Part shown: positions 1-12,599 of the stretch, piece after piece
Layout of the letters: each line of letters starts with the position of its first letter
How positions within the stretch are numbered: the first letter of the stretch is position 1
DNA from: Datura wrightii
Lineage: Eukaryota; Streptophyta; Magnoliopsida; Solanales; Solanaceae
NCBI GenBank assembly: GCA_035772735.1
Contig: JASDFA010000006.1
Coordinates: forward strand, 25,523,501-25,587,500
Direction of reading: 5' to 3'
Length of the DNA: 64,000 bases
Translations under genes and position numbers: made by a program
Notes under the pieces: generated by a model
Database searches by the model: none
What the model saw: the letters and a program-made list of their open reading frames with translations, nothing else
Told to the model about the DNA's origin: nothing

Positions 1-1560
1 TTCACCTCTGCAGACTTAGTAGAGTTAGCTATGACTGACTTTGACCTCATTTTGGGCATGGATTGGTCATTTGCATGTTATGCTTTCCGATTCATTGTAG
101 AACCTGGTTAGTAGAGTTTAGATTTTCGGGTGAGCTGGTCTTGGAGTGGAAGAGTAAGCCAGTTGTACCATCCGGTCGGTTTATTTCATATCTTAAGGCT
201 AGAAAAATGATTTCTAAGGGTTGCATGTATCACCTAGTTATGGTTAAGGATGTTGAGACTGAGACCTCGACTATCCAATCAATTCCGATTGTGTGTGAGT
301 TTTGAAGGTTTTTCCCAATGATTTTTTGGGTGTTCCTCCAGAGAGGGAAATTGATTTCAGCATTGATCTCTTACCCGATACGCAGCCCATCTCTATTCCT
401 CCCTACAGGATGGCTCCAGCCGAGCTAAAGGAGTTGAAGGATCAATTGAAGGACTTGTTAGATAAGGGCTTTATCAGGCCAAGCAAGTCTCCATGGGGTG
501 CACTGGTGTTATTTGTTCAGAAGAAAGATGGTTCCTTTCGCATGTGTATTGATTACTAGCAATTGAACAAGGTCACCGTCAAGAATAGGTACACCTTACC
601 CAGGATCGATGACTTGTTTGATCAGCTTCAGGGTGCCAGATGTTTCTCAAAGATAGATCTCAGGTCCAGGTATCACCAGCTCAGGGTTCGAGAGAGTGAC
701 ATCTCAAAAATCGCTTTCAGGACTCGGTATGGTCACTATGAACTTTTGTTATGTCTTTTGGACTAACCAATGCCCCTGCATCTTTCATGGACTTGATGAA
801 CAGGGTGTTCAAGAAATATCTAGACATGTTCGTGATTGTGTTCATAGATGATATTCTTATATATTCTCGGAGCGAGGAGGAGCATGCCCACTTGAAAATA
901 GTGTTTCAGACCCTCGGGGATCTTCAGTTGTATGCAAAGTTCAGCAAGTGTAAATTTTGGTTGGACTCCGTGGAATTCTTAGGCCATGTGGTATCGAGTA
1001 AGGGCGTAAGGGTAGATTCTCAAAAGATCGAAGCGGTAAAGAATTGGCACAGACCAGTAAATCCTTTAGAAATTCAGAGTTTCTTGGGCCTAACAGGCTA
1101 CTACCGGAGATTTGTAGAGGGTTTTTCATCAATTGCAGCACTATTGACCAGGTTGACCTTGAAAAAGATAAAGTTCCAATGGTCGGAGGCTTGTGAGAAA
1201 AGCTTCCAAGAGTTGAAGACTCAACTCACTTCATCACTAGTGTTGACCCTACCCGAGGTTACCGATGGTTTTGTAATATATTGTTATGCTTCGAGAATCG
1301 GACTTGGGTGTGTGTTGATGCGGCATGGGAAAGTGATAGCGTATGCCTTGAGACAATTGATCTTGAGTTGGCCGCGGTGGTGTTCGCTTTGAAGACATGG
1401 CGGCATTACTTGTATGGGGTCCATATGGATGTGTTTACGGACCAAAAGATCTTGCAGTATGTGTTCACGCAGAAAGATTTCAATCTTCGACAAAGGAGGT
1501 GGTTGGAGCTACTTAAGGACTACGATATGAGTGTTCTTTACCACCCGGGTAAGGCTAATG
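1..1560 (+). pseudogene. E1 pol: protease tail, reverse transcriptase and RNase H, broken
   Basis: The start reads into the conserved ILGMDW segment that follows the aspartic protease in Ty3 polyproteins. Reverse transcriptase follows, with the catalytic FIDDIL box near 846-866 (D-D pair present) and the SFGLTNAP box near 754-780. RNase H follows, with a TDQK version of its TDHK motif near 1435-1450. Breaks seen directly: a stop and frame change near 302, an in-frame TAG at 557-559 after CIDY, a frame change near 750-766, and loss of frame near 1340-1390 where RNase H sequence is deleted. No functional enzyme can be expected. Its role in a live element would be copying the RNA into DNA. Confidence 0.85.
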
Positions 1561-3168
1561 TGGTGGAGGATGCACTTAGTAGGATTTCTATGGAGAGTGC
1601 GTCCCACGTGGATGAGGGAAAGAAGGAGTTGGTAAAAGATGTCCATCAACTAGCAAGGTTGGAAGTTAAGTTGGTAGACTCGACCGATGGCGGCGTTGTT
1701 GTGAAAAAAGGATTAGAATCATCCTTGGTAGTGGATGTGAAAGCTAGGAAAGATGACGATCCGATGTTGGTAAAGCTAAAGGAAGCCATACGAAGTCAAA
1801 AGGTAGAGTTCTTCTCCCAAGGGAGAGATGGGGTGCTACGGTACCAGGGTCGTCCATGTGTTCCAAATGTCGATAATTTGTGGTATCAGATATTGCATGA
1901 GGCACATGGGTCCAGGTATTCTATCCATTCAGGTGCCACCAATATGTATCATGATTTGCAGGAAATATATTGGTGGAACGGCATGAAGAAGGATATTGCA
2001 GAATTTGTAGCCAAGTGCCCAAACTGTCAGCAAGTGAAGGTCGAAGATCGAAGGCCGAGAGGCGTACTTAGGATATTAGCCTTCCTACTTGGAAGTGGGA
2101 AGAGATTAAGATGGATTTAATTATAGGTCTACCTCGTACTCGCCGACACTATGATTCCATTTGGGTGGTGGTCAACAGGTTAACCAAGGTTGCACACTTC
2201 CTACCGGTCAAAACCACAGATTCAGTGGACGATTATGACGATTGTATATTTGGGAGTTGACTTCATGGAGTGCCCTTGTCTATTATTTCAGACTGAGGTA
2301 CTCAGTTTTGGCGATCTTTTCAAAAAGGGCTTGGAACTCAAGTTAAGCTCAGCACAACCTTTCATTTGCAAACGGATGGCCAAGCCGAATGAACAATCTA
2401 AGCTCTCGAGGATATGTTGAGATCATGTGTGATGGATTTCAAAGGTAGCTGGGATGATCATTTGCCCTTGATCGAGTTTGCTTATAATAACAGCTATCAC
2501 TCTAGTATCCAGATGGCACTGTTCGAGGCTCTTTACGGGCGGAGGTGCAGATCACCCATCAGATGGTTTGAGGTTGGTGAGGCAACTATGATAGGACCTG
2601 ATTCAGTTCATGAGGCCATGGTGAAAGTTCAGATGATAAGGGATAGGCAAAAACTGCTCAGATTTGTCAAAAGTCATATGCGAATGTGAGCAGAAGAAAT
2701 GTGGAGTTTGAGGTAGACGATTGGGTGTTTCTAAAGGTATTCCCCATGAAGGGAGTTTTGCGGTTCGGAAAGAAAGAAAAACTCAGTCCCCACTATATTG
2801 GTCCCTACCGGATTATGAAAAGAGTTGGTAAGGTAGCGTATGAGTTGGACCTGCCCTCAAAGTTATCTTCTGTGCATCCCGTGTTTCATCTGTCGCTTTT
2901 GAAGAAATGCTTGGGAGATCCAGCTTTAGTAGTTTTGATGGACAGCGTCGGTGTAAAGGACAGCCTCAGCTATAAAGAAGTTCCTGTGGAAATATTAGAC
3001 TGTCAAGTTTGAAGACTAAGGAACAAAGAAGTAGCTTCAGTTAAAGTACTATGGAGAAATCAACATGTTGAAGGAGCTACACGGGAAGCTGAAGTGGATA
3101 TGATGGCTAGATACCCGCATTTATTCTCTACTAGCTCAGTTTCAGTTGAGGTATCAGTTTTGCCCTAA
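1561..3168 (+). pseudogene. E1 pol: integrase and chromodomain, broken
   Basis: The HHCC zinc-binding region is readable around 1890-2035 (histidines upstream, then CPNC). The integrase core follows, but it has a stop and frame loss near 2118-2260 and a TGA right after the ISD box near 2292-2297. The C-terminal part (2414-3012) reads well: AYNNSYHSSIQM, the GRRCRSP box and the GPYRI region. A stop at 3010-3012 precedes a chromodomain-like tail that ends at TAA 3166-3168. In that tail the tryptophan expected in the TWEAE box reads arginine (CGG at about 3080-3082). Family knowledge: this tail directs chromoviruses to heterochromatin. Confidence 0.8.
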
Positions 3169-3378
3169 ATCTCCAATTAGTTTCCATGTTCAGTTCATGT
3201 ACGCAAGTTTGAATTATGTTATGATGGATGTATGTGATGTCTGAATTCAGTTCAGCTATGTATTTCTTTTCGGAGGTAGTTATTCCGTCAATTTTTGGTT
3301 TAAATAATCAGTATTTGCATATGATGAATGTTTGATTCTGAGTTTCTGTGTGTTTCTAACATTCGAGGATGAATGTTC

Positions 3379-3393
3379 CCAAGGGGGAGATAT
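3379..3393 (+). other. E1 polypurine tract
   Basis: The purine-rich stretch AAGGGGGAGA ends just before the LTR start TGTTATACC at 3394. This is the usual plus-strand priming site of LTR retrotransposons. Confidence 0.8.
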
Positions 3394-5723
3394 TGTTATA
3401 CCCCGAGAACCCAAGGATCAGACCCTGGAGTCAAAACGGTGAAAAAACTAAAATTTCACACCAAGTCATAGGACGAACTATTAGGAGGCCCGTGAGGAGT
3501 GACCACGAGTTGTGAGGTGACTCGTGGTCCAGCAGGATTGGCAGGATTTGTAGAGGAGACCACAGGCATGACCACGAGTCATGACCAGGCCTCACGACTC
3601 GTGAAGTCACCCGTGGCCTAGACTGGATGCTGGGCTAGGATTTTTGGGCAATGTTGACCACGGATGGTGACCACGAGTCGTGGTCACCCACCATGATTCG
3701 TGGTGTCCTCTGTGGGGTCCCCGGGTGAAATTTTGGCACTGTACCTCACGACTCAGGCCACGACTCGTGGCACCTCATGACAAGTCGTTGGGGTCCTTCA
3801 TTGGGACCCCCTGGCAGTTATTTTCTGCGAATTAGTAAGGGCTCTTTTGTAAATTTCTAAGATCCTAAGGCCTAAACTACGACGTTTTGGGCTATGAATA
3901 GGAAAATTAAAAGGGGTTAGATTCAGTTTTCACTTCATTCATTTACGCATGCAAGGCAGGGGAATTGGGAGAGTGATTCAAGCTTAGAACTCATCAATTC
4001 ATTGCAGTTTCTTCTTGGGTTATCAAGAGAGGTTATGAACTAGTTACTCCCAGGTATGTAAGGCTACCAATGGGTGATTTCTTCCACACCCATGCCCCTC
4101 CTCTATGATTTTTACAAAAGTTTCATTGAAAACTCATCGGGCTTTAAAATTGATTTACTTAAAATCTAATGATTTGGTTATGGGTTTTGTGAATTTAAAA
4201 TCTCATCATAATTTATGGGTTTTAATCAGCTTTTGTGATTTAAATTAAATATAATACTATTGATTTGGAAGTTCTATGTATTTAAGCCTAATTATGCATG
4301 CCCCATGATGAATTGATTTATTATCTAATTACCCATTGATGATATTTATAAGCCCAGCATGAATTATGATTTAAATCAAGTATTTATTATGTTATCCATT
4401 ATGATTTTATGAAATTCAAGTTATATGCATGATTTACGAGTATGTATGAGCCTTATGAATCATGAATTATGTTTTGGCCGACTCACGGGTCTTATGTCAT
4501 GGCTAGTTCATGTATGTACAAGTATGTTTATAATTTTCATGATTTAACTAGCCCATGAATTCATGCATGTTATACTATGAGAACTATATACATTTTGGGA
4601 GTAGTATCGAACACCGAGTAAGTCCAGGGCCTAGGTTCTGCTCCGGATCTCATAAACTATGTGCCACCGTAGGTATATCGGGACCTACTATGGACTTTCT
4701 CCGGACCAAACGGCCTTTTCATGGTGATATCACACTTTCATGGTTCTATCCTTGGCAAGGTACGAACACCCTTCCGACTAGGGTTACAAGTCGGACTTCA
4801 TGTGTGCTCATATGGGGTATGTTGGTTAAGAGAATCTCCCATTGTTCCTCGTGATTTATGCATGTTTATGATTATGTATATTGTCCCAAATCATGTTAAA
4901 TAAAGCTTTTCTCTTATGATTATGATTATGATTGCATTACGAATGTTTTGAAAACATTGAGCCTAATGTTATGTTATGATGTTTATGATATGAGCATAAG
5001 GTTCTACTCTTTTGATCATTTATGAGTTTTTATATATTTTAAATGTTCGTTTTACTTGCCTTGCATACTCATTACATTTCAAGTACTGACTGCATACTTT
5101 CTATGCTGTATTGTTTCATGATACAGGACCCGGCTCTCAGGCTCACCCTCCTCAGTAGTGTTTCAGAGATTACCATCAGCATACTTGGTGAGTCATCATG
5201 TTCTGATGGCCATATGATTAGACTCTATGCTTTTCTTTCAGTTTCAGAAATGTTGAGTTAGTTAGGGAGTTGTCCCATCTACCCATCTTTCATGATTAGA
5301 GGCTTTTCAGACTACCAGTTGTATTCAGCCGTTGTGTATGGATTATGTATTTTCCTTTCTCCATATTTATAACATGTTTACATTTTCTCATGTTAATTCT
5401 TCCGCTTATGTGATGGTATTAGATGTATGCTCACGCCATGGATTGACTTTGGATCTCTCGGGGCTCCTTATCCCATGTCTAACGATCTGGGTGTATGTTC
5501 GGATCATGACAGACATAGATTTATATATTCAGCTATGCATTTAGAGTTATGATATTACCGTTGGCTAGACGTTTTGTTATTCAGACTTCCGCTATTTCAG
5601 AATTCAGTTATTCGCTTTGCTTATATTGATTTTAATTATCATGTTCATGTGATGTGTTGACTTGGAGCCATTTATGATTCTAGGTTCCATGTCTAGATCC
5701 GGGCCTATGTTCGGATCGTGACA
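3394..5723 (+). repeat. E1 3' LTR (2330 bp)
   Basis: It begins TGTTATACCCC and ends GGATCGTGACA. The start is set by the polypurine tract, and the end by matching the terminus of the related LTR at 56559 (reverse orientation). The U3 part carries a cluster of CACGACTCGTGG-type palindromes at about 3488-3790. It is followed by an AT-rich TATA-like stretch (GCTATGAATAGG near 3889-3900), where transcription probably starts. Short open frames within it are non-coding. Confidence 0.8.
3488..3790 (+). repeat. Palindrome cluster in E1 U3
   Basis: At least eight imperfect copies of a palindrome built on CACGA(C/G)TCGTG, often extended to GACCACGAGTCGTGGTC, lie within 300 bp directly upstream of the probable promoter. 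The same kind of cluster occurs in the LTR of the element at the right end of the window (58258-58690). Confidence 0.75.
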
Positions 5724-5997
5724 ATAACAGGCTATCACGAGTCATACCAACACCCGTACGACCAGCATCTGAAAAATTCCAAGTACTTGATACAATTTGT
5801 ACCACGAGTCGTACCGACACACTATGACTAGCCATGTTCTGGGGAAAGAAATCTCTGAACTGAACCACGGGTCTTCCTACGACCGGTACCACCAACCTCT
5901 ACTTATCGATTGAGTCGTACTGAAGAAATTCTCCAACTTTTTCTACTAATCACATTCCAAATCTCAGATCTAGTCTTAAGAACTTTCGGTGTATTAC
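5724..5997 (-). repeat. Fragment of a Tekay-type LTR (U3 end), decayed
   Basis: Read on the - strand the segment starts near 5995 with a TGTAATACACC...CTTAAG string. This resembles the LTR start of the right-end element (TGTTATACCTTAAG). It then runs into palindromic CACGAGTCGTAC motifs like those of E1. No second LTR or coding part is joined to it, so it is a truncated relic abutting the E1 LTR. Confidence 0.45.
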
Positions 5998-6294
5998 ACT
6001 TGACCGAGCGAATCTATAACCAAGCACTAACCAATAACAAGCTTGAGCCGACAAGGCTCGATACCATGATAATATAATAATAAAATTAAAGTCAATAGCT
6101 AACACCAGAGTTTATATAACACTACATAAAAAACTAGGCCCGTAGACAAACACAAATATACAAAGGATGACAAGAACAATCTGATAGCATAGCTATACGA
6201 CAAGGCCACTAAAACATAAAACAACTATACATCCCAAAATAAACTGTCTATGAGTTCAACAAGGTACAATCAGGATAGGGCCTTGACCTACCAT

Positions 6295-6365
<71 letters not shown>

Positions 6366-6382
6366 ACACCAAAATGCAAAAC

Positions 6383-6413
<31 letters not shown>

Positions 6414-7560
6414 GATATATATATTCACACACACCAAAATGCAAAACAACTGGTATCTCCAAATAACCTAGAGCGTACCAACAACTAGGACTCCCGCTCA
6501 GATCTAAGGATCTCGCTCTGCCTGTCGATCAACACCTACAGGTATGTAAGAAGCGCCCCTTGGCCCAGGATGTTAGTACAGAGATGTGCCGAGTATGTAA
6601 GGCAATAGGAAAGTAGGAAGAATGTATAATACAACAGAAAGAAGTTAGGTGACACCAATAGATTAATCCATCTCACAGATCAACAACAATAATTCTCAAA
6701 TCACAATACGTGTCCTCAATCTAGGCTTATCCAACAACCATGGTAATCTCGACCACTATTGCCTCACGTATTTACTTCTCAGCTAACTAGTAGAATAGAA
6801 TACAAGGTAATGCAGCAATCCAAACAATAGTCACTCATAAGCCTTGCTAGAAGCTCTCATAGCTATACAGACTATCTGTATCAAGCTTATCCATGTCGGA
6901 AATACACTCGATTTTATAGGTTAATGATTCAAATGAGCTTAATCATATTAGACAAATTCATCATATCCCTAGAAAGGCTCAGTCATGTAGGGACAACTCT
7001 TGAAAATGCACAAGCTCAAGTCTATTGGAGGAAGTCATCATACCCCGTAGGTCAGCTTTAACCTTGGGCTTGACTTGCAGCTAGAACAACTCTAGCTCAT
7101 TGGGTACTCACAAATCCTCGAGGGCATTTACAGTTAGTAATTAACCACCAATAACCATGAATACACAAAACAATACAAATATTTACAAAATAGTCCATAA
7201 AGCAAACACAAACCAATGATGCATACACGAGCTAGCCGAAAAATCACATGCTCTAGACTTGAATTCTAACATGGATGGATCAAACCTCCTTAAACCAGAA
7301 AGAAATTGTGATTCTAGGGAGATAAAAGTGGTTTCTACCTTTTAAAATATAATAAAAATGAATAAATACTAACCAAAGTAATATTTAAACATCTGTCGTC
7401 TTTACTGCTAGAAGCTTACCGCGACATGGCCAGTGTTGCGCCTAGCCTCATGGTAGGCCTCCTGCCCGGGCTTCTAGGTATTGGTATATTTCCCCATGCT
7501 CCGCGTTTGATCTCATCTTGACCTTCCCTTTACATACAATGCATATCCATAAAACTAGAC
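5998..7560 (-). repeat. Decayed LTR-like sequence, no gene
   Basis: No coding capacity. In order, it shows weak counterparts of landmarks in the LTR of the Tekay element at 36708-39300: a GATAGGGCCTTGACC stretch near 6275, a CCTACAGGTATGTAAG stretch near 6535, and a GC-rich stretch near 7415-7495. I read it as an old - strand LTR of a related family. Identity is low and exact ends cannot be fixed; other origins remain possible. Confidence 0.35.
6294..6424. repeat. Microsatellites (TA)n and (CA)n
   Basis: A (TA) run of about 28 bp passes into a (CA) run of about 42 bp (6322-6363). After a short spacer a second (TA) run lies near 6387-6412. A short sequence, CACCAAAATGCAAAACAACT, occurs on both sides of the second run, so the block arose by local duplication. 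Confidence 0.95.
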
Positions 7561-7599
7561 TTGTACCTCTAAAATCTAGCAACAAAGATGGTCTAAATG

Positions 7600-9663
7600 T
7601 AAAAGGTATTACAAAATAATAATGTCATCAATATTTTCTTATGATTTAGTTTAGCAATCCATTTAGGTAGTCCAAAAATATGGTATCTACATTATGCAGT
7701 AGAGAGTTTAAGGCTCTGGAAAGTATTTTTGCTGAAAGGACAAACAAAGCTAGTGATAGTGGGTCTTCATGCTCAACTCCTCTTGTAGAATGAAAGAAAT
7801 CATAGACCTACCCATTGAATAAAATTGAGCATCAACTATTGGCAGTCAGATTATATCAATGAACACTTCTACAAACCTTATTTTTTCTGAGAACTTTGGT
7901 ATGATAGAGCCAAGACATCCTATCATATGTTTTGGCCATGTCCAACTTGATAATCATATTAGCTGGCTTGTCCCTCTTTATGATATTAGTCACTATCTCT
8001 TGGGTTAGTACAACATTCTTTATTATGCATATCCCTTTGACAAAGCTTGACTGGTTAGCTGAATCAACTTAGGCAGGATGTCTTCCATTATATAAGGAAC
8101 TACCCAAGAGATAACGTTGTTTATAAAGTTATTCAGACTAATAGGTCTCAGATAAACAAATGTCTAAGTTAGAGCCTCTTGAGTAGAATAACTAAATTAG
8201 TATGAGTGATTTCTTTATAGTACAACCTTTTGAAAAATCCTTCACAATTATGTACACATCATCACCAATTATCTTCTAACAAGTTTGATAAAAGATACTC
8301 GACACCTGATTTGGAGCACAACCACTGTTCGACTTAGCTTAAACACAATATTCTTCACTTTCTCTATAATTGGGATATGGCAAAATATTTTATTCTATTC
8401 ATCTGTGATCATAACTAGAATGTGATCAAGTATAGAGAAATAGTGGTTGCTTCTTCTTTTCTTAATTGCTTCTGATAAAACTTCACGGCTTCTTTAGCCA
8501 TCTTATTCTCCTCTTCAAGTCATTCCTTATTATTGTCTTGTATTCTCTTCACATGTAATCTGTTCCTTCTTTCCTTTACCAGATTATAAAAAAAATTTAT
8601 CGTTCATGTCTCCTTCTAAGAACCAAGTGAGGCCAGTTTTTTATCTCCAAATTCTTCCTCATAATTTATATTTTTTTAATTTTTGTTTGAGTTTGTTGTA
8701 AGACTATCTTGTTATCTAGTGAAGGGTCCTCCTCAAAATGTTGCTCCTTCAATTTGACTATTTCCTCCCTGATAATTAATTATTCGAATATATCTCCAAA
8801 ACGTTCCTTACTCTAGGAAGATAAATACCCTTTAATATGCTTGAATTTTATTTGAACTTAAAAATAAATTGCCTTCTTTATTTGTTTTTCAATACTTTCA
8901 TATAATATTAAGGAAATTTTCTTGCTCAATTCAAAATTTTAAAAATTTAATTTTTTTTATATATTCTGACTGCGGTCCCCCATTGTGATAAGAATTGAGC
9001 ATGATCAGATCCTATTCTTGATAGGTGTTCTACCTCTACCTCTGAAAATTAAAATTGCCTTTTTTTATTAATCACTATTCTATCACGTCTTTAAACCTGC
9101 AGTCCGTGCCTTCTCTATCATTTTACCAAGTGGAAGGGCTTTTCTTGAATCTAACTTCATAATTGACTTGAGTTGATACAAAAGGTAGAATCTTAACATT
9201 CTTGAGGATATACTCGCAAGCTCCTTATCTTTTTTATTAAAAATTTCATTGAAGTCCCCTCGTCTATCCAAGGACTAGTCATACTAACTGCAAGATGATA
9301 AATACTGTCCCGTAGTGTCAATCTTTCATTTTCAATGCACTTGGCATACACTATAGTAGTGAAATGGTATCTATTATAGTTTTTGTAAAAATAATCTCAG
9401 AGTGACCTGTTGTTCTGTTTCCATACTAACCTCCATATTTATATTGTCCTCCACAGAATATCAGATGTTACTATTACAGTTAGCTCTTGTTTATATCATC
9501 CCTAATCCTCCCTCTATATTTCTATATATGTCTATTTTGTTGGGAAAGCTCCATCAAAGCTATAAGAAAAGATTTATGGTGTTTGTTGATCATTTGGAAT
9601 CAATGAAAGTCTTGAGTTTTCACACATATGATATTCCAAATGTGAGCTCTCATCATCATTGAA
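7600..9663 (-). pseudogene. LINE ORF2: endonuclease and reverse transcriptase, broken
   Basis: Translation starts around 9663 with an endonuclease-like (exonuclease-endonuclease-phosphatase) N-terminus containing IWNI. The GDFNEI box is clear at about 9240-9260, followed by a WN(G)R-like stretch. Further along, the RT reads KLDMAKTYDRMSW (near 7905-7945), then a STRG...DPLS box (near 7755-7800). Last comes a damaged catalytic box with the two aspartates still adjacent (NIDDIII, near 7610-7630). Many stops interrupt it. In a live element it nicks the target DNA and copies the RNA on site. The part beyond the catalytic box is absent. Confidence 0.75.
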
Positions 9664-9699
9664 AGATGGTTTTAGTAGCAACTCTCTTTGTAACCATCC

Positions 9700-11739
9700 C
9701 TGCAGGTTGCTGACTATCTGATCCATTTTGCTTTTTGCCTTTTTTGGGGTTTCTTGTCACTGATATGTCTTCCTGATTTAGTACTTGTTCTTTCTTTGTT
9801 GTGTTGATTCTTCAACCTTCTCTTCCCTCACTTCTCTGTTCACCTCAGTCTTCTTATCACATCTACTATGTGTAACTATCTCATAGAGTTTATTCATGGG
9901 AGAATCTTTTCTCTTCACTATTACTGGGATGCTGTTGGAATAACTAACAATGATTGTCTTTCTATTTTTTTCTATTGATAATTTCATATTTAAGGGTTAG
10001 TATGAAGCCACCACCAAGTCTGTACTTCTCTCTTTTATTGAATCAATGATCAGTGGAGCCACTACTATCACCCTCTTCTCTATGTCCTGCTCCGAGTCCC
10101 CCTATCTTGGAGATCTACCTTCTGCCATGTCTCTTTTAGTGCTTTTTTTGTGAGTGTTCAGGAGGTTCAACCCTTGTTATTGTATTTATATCAACTTTGT
10201 TTAGTCCTTTGTTGTCTTGTTGTATCTGCCCTACCTCTTATTTGTTGGGTAAAATACTTATCTGTTCCTTAAGTGTGACACCAATCTTCCCTTCTTTCAT
10301 TTTTACTTCTTTCACCCTATCTCCCTATTTTTTGAAAGCACTGTTAAGTTCCTTCCATTATGAATCTTGTGCTACATCTTTACTAAATGCCTATTCCATT
10401 CAGTTTTTGTTACCTTGATTGAACTCTTCTCTTTGTTGCTATTACTATTCCCAAGTCTTCTATTTTTTGTGGAATTTCAATCTCATTATCTTTGTGAGTT
10501 GCATTGTGCTCTATCAATTTTGTCTCCTTTTGTAGCACACTATCTGTGATGTTATCATAGCTCCTGTTGCTCCTGGATTAACTTATTGTTGACTCTTTAA
10601 TGTTAACGCCTCAAATTTATTCTGTGTCTGAGTACTGCTATTAATCTCCTTGTTGTTACCAATTGACCTCCAGTAACTTTGTCATAATTTTTCTCCTTGG
10701 TAAAAATTTTGTTATCTTTCGTTTGATTCCATTGCTCTTGTCCCCCTACCACCTTGCCACTAGAAAATATTCTAGTTTGAGATCTTTTTAGTCTTATTGC
10801 AGGCATTATATTTTTGTATGTTTGCTTCATTTGTTACCTCTTCTATCTCCTTCTTGTTCACCTATTTAAGCAAGTCTGCATGTAGTATGCTACACTCCTC
10901 TTCATTGTGTTCCTGCAACTTATATTTCTTGCAATATTTTGAGAGCACATCGTATTGAATTTTGACTCTGTCTAACCCTTATTTCTCCTATAGCTTCATA
11001 TTCTATCTCTATATTCACGGATTTAGGCAGTTTAGCAATCAAGCCAACTTGCACTTTCGCCCTAGCATAACTAGTTCTAGTTTTGTTAATGATCGCCATA
11101 TCCAGGTGAAGTGTCTTATGCACATTAGATGCCAATGTAAATAAAGTTTCTTTAACAAAGAAGGTTGATAACAAATTGGGGAAGGATATCCAAACCATTG
11201 CCTTTGTGGTCTCCTCATCAACTCAAAACCTAGAGCTGTAAATAAGAGGTCTAATTTGATATGAGATCCCTTCATTAACTTTGATGTAGTAGGCATTTTA
11301 GGACATTATATAAACAAAATCTTCAAATTATGCAAAACACATCAATATGTGCCTGTTTCTCAAAAAGCTTATGCAATATTCACCTTTAATTCCACATTGT
11401 TTTGGAATGTATTTTCTAAGATCTTTCAAATTAGGACAATCATAGAAAAAAATTTCTATCATTGAATATATGGCGTTCATACGATTAACTTTCTTCTCCT
11501 TACATTTAACCACTGGTATTTCATCTACAAAGTTCACTTGTTTTACGGGGATAGGGGCTATTGTCTTCATTTTCTGCATGGGCCCGTTGAGGATTTTGGG
11601 TTGAACTTGTGTTACAAATTCAAATAAGTAAATATTTGAATGGGATTTACTGTATTAGAAGATTTGAGAGTAAGAATTGGAATTCTATAGGAATCGCCTG
11701 ACTAGCCACCATTGATGATTGGTCGCCGGTTATCGCCAT
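9700..11739 (-). pseudogene. LINE ORF1: DUF4283-like nucleic-acid-binding protein, broken
   Basis: A plausible start codon at 11739-11737 opens MAITGDQSS. Frame changes follow before a well preserved block at 11579-11328 and 11198-10920. That block reads KAMVWISFPNLLSTFF and VDEETT-like segments typical of the DUF4283 domain of plant LINE ORF1 proteins. A decayed zinc-knuckle-like stretch follows near 10870-10940 (a histidine-glutamate-cysteine end is still visible). The C-terminal tail is lysine and glutamate rich (9778-9987). Family role: coating the element RNA. It directly precedes ORF2. Confidence 0.65.
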
Positions 11740-11840
11740 GATGAAATGTTATGCTCGTGTAGGTTTTGCACGTGGAGAGAGAAGAGGCCGTTTTATTTCA
11801 TCGCGGTGGAAGTTCTCACAAATTAACTTCGTTGTCACCC

Positions 11841-12536
11841 ATACGATTTTTCCCACAAACAGAGATTATGATACATCAGATATAGTGTTAATTCTTGGTG
11901 GAAAATAAATCAAAAATTTCAATAATTATGAAAGAGGGTAGAAGATCTTGTATATTATCTGAATATTGAGTAGAATGTTGAATCAATTTTTACCACATCA
12001 AATAGCTTTGGTATTATTCCTTGGCAATGTGTATGATGCCATGCTACATACTTTATTTTTGGTTGAAAATTCTTCGTTTATACGAGAAAAAAAAAAACGA
12101 TTTTGTAATTTTTGTTATATAAAAGTAGAATTTGGGTATATTCTAGTTACAAGTGGAATCTCTACAACTAAGAGATCGATGAACTTTAGTTAGAGGATGA
12201 GAAGATAAATTTTTGTAGTCTTCTATCTATTGCTTGATGCAAAATGATGTGACATCATAGGTTGAAAATATTATAGTTCTCCACTATCCAAATTCCAAGA
12301 CTTGATACTAGTTTCATAAATGACTCTTTTGCAAGAAAAAAAAAAATAAAATACGAAAATTTGTTAAATTTGACATGGAAAAGCATAATCTAGGTAGTGA
12401 GTAAACTACAAATAGATGACCAAAAATGTTAGATTATTAAATTGCTAACAAGAATCTTGAAAATTGTAGTTCACAAAATTTGCAGTTTCTGCAAATCTTC
12501 TCCAATACTTTCCTTCTTCTCCTCGCTTAATTAAAG

Positions 12537-12576
<40 letters not shown>

Positions 12577-12599
12577 CATTATCTTCTTAATCAAATAGA
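11841..12599. other. Intergenic, AT-rich, no gene seen
   Basis: No convincing coding frame. A (TA) microsatellite occupies about 12538-12572. The short frame at 11966-12193 has no recognisable domain and a poly-A run inside it, and I do not regard it as a gene. Confidence 0.6.

Larger units (their letters stand above)
1..5723 (+). mobile_element. Ty3/gypsy Tekay/Del chromovirus, 3' part (element E1)
   Basis: Pol remains (end of protease region, reverse transcriptase, RNase H, integrase, chromodomain) are followed by a polypurine tract and a 3' LTR ending in a TG...CA pair. The 5' half lies outside the window. The domain order RT-RH-INT and a C-terminal chromodomain-like tail place it in the chromovirus group; the tail is of the Tekay/Del kind. 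The coding part is dead, with several stops and frameshifts. The 5 bases after the LTR (5724-5728, ATAAC) should be one half of the target-site duplication; its partner is off the window. It is the same broad family as the element at the right end of the window, in opposite orientation. Confidence 0.85.
7560..11840 (-). mobile_element. L1-type LINE, degenerate
   Basis: Non-LTR retrotransposon read on the - strand: 5' leader near 11840, ORF1, then ORF2 with endonuclease and reverse transcriptase, breaking off just after the catalytic box near 7600. The rest of ORF2 and the poly-A tail are missing, apparently replaced by the decayed LTR sequence at 5998-7560. Stops and frameshifts are spread throughout, so it is an old copy. 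Confidence 0.8.

Noticed and set aside
4555..5544. Several frames of 60-99 codons in the E1 LTR
   Set aside because: They lie entirely in LTR sequence and the equivalents in E5 are not conserved as protein.
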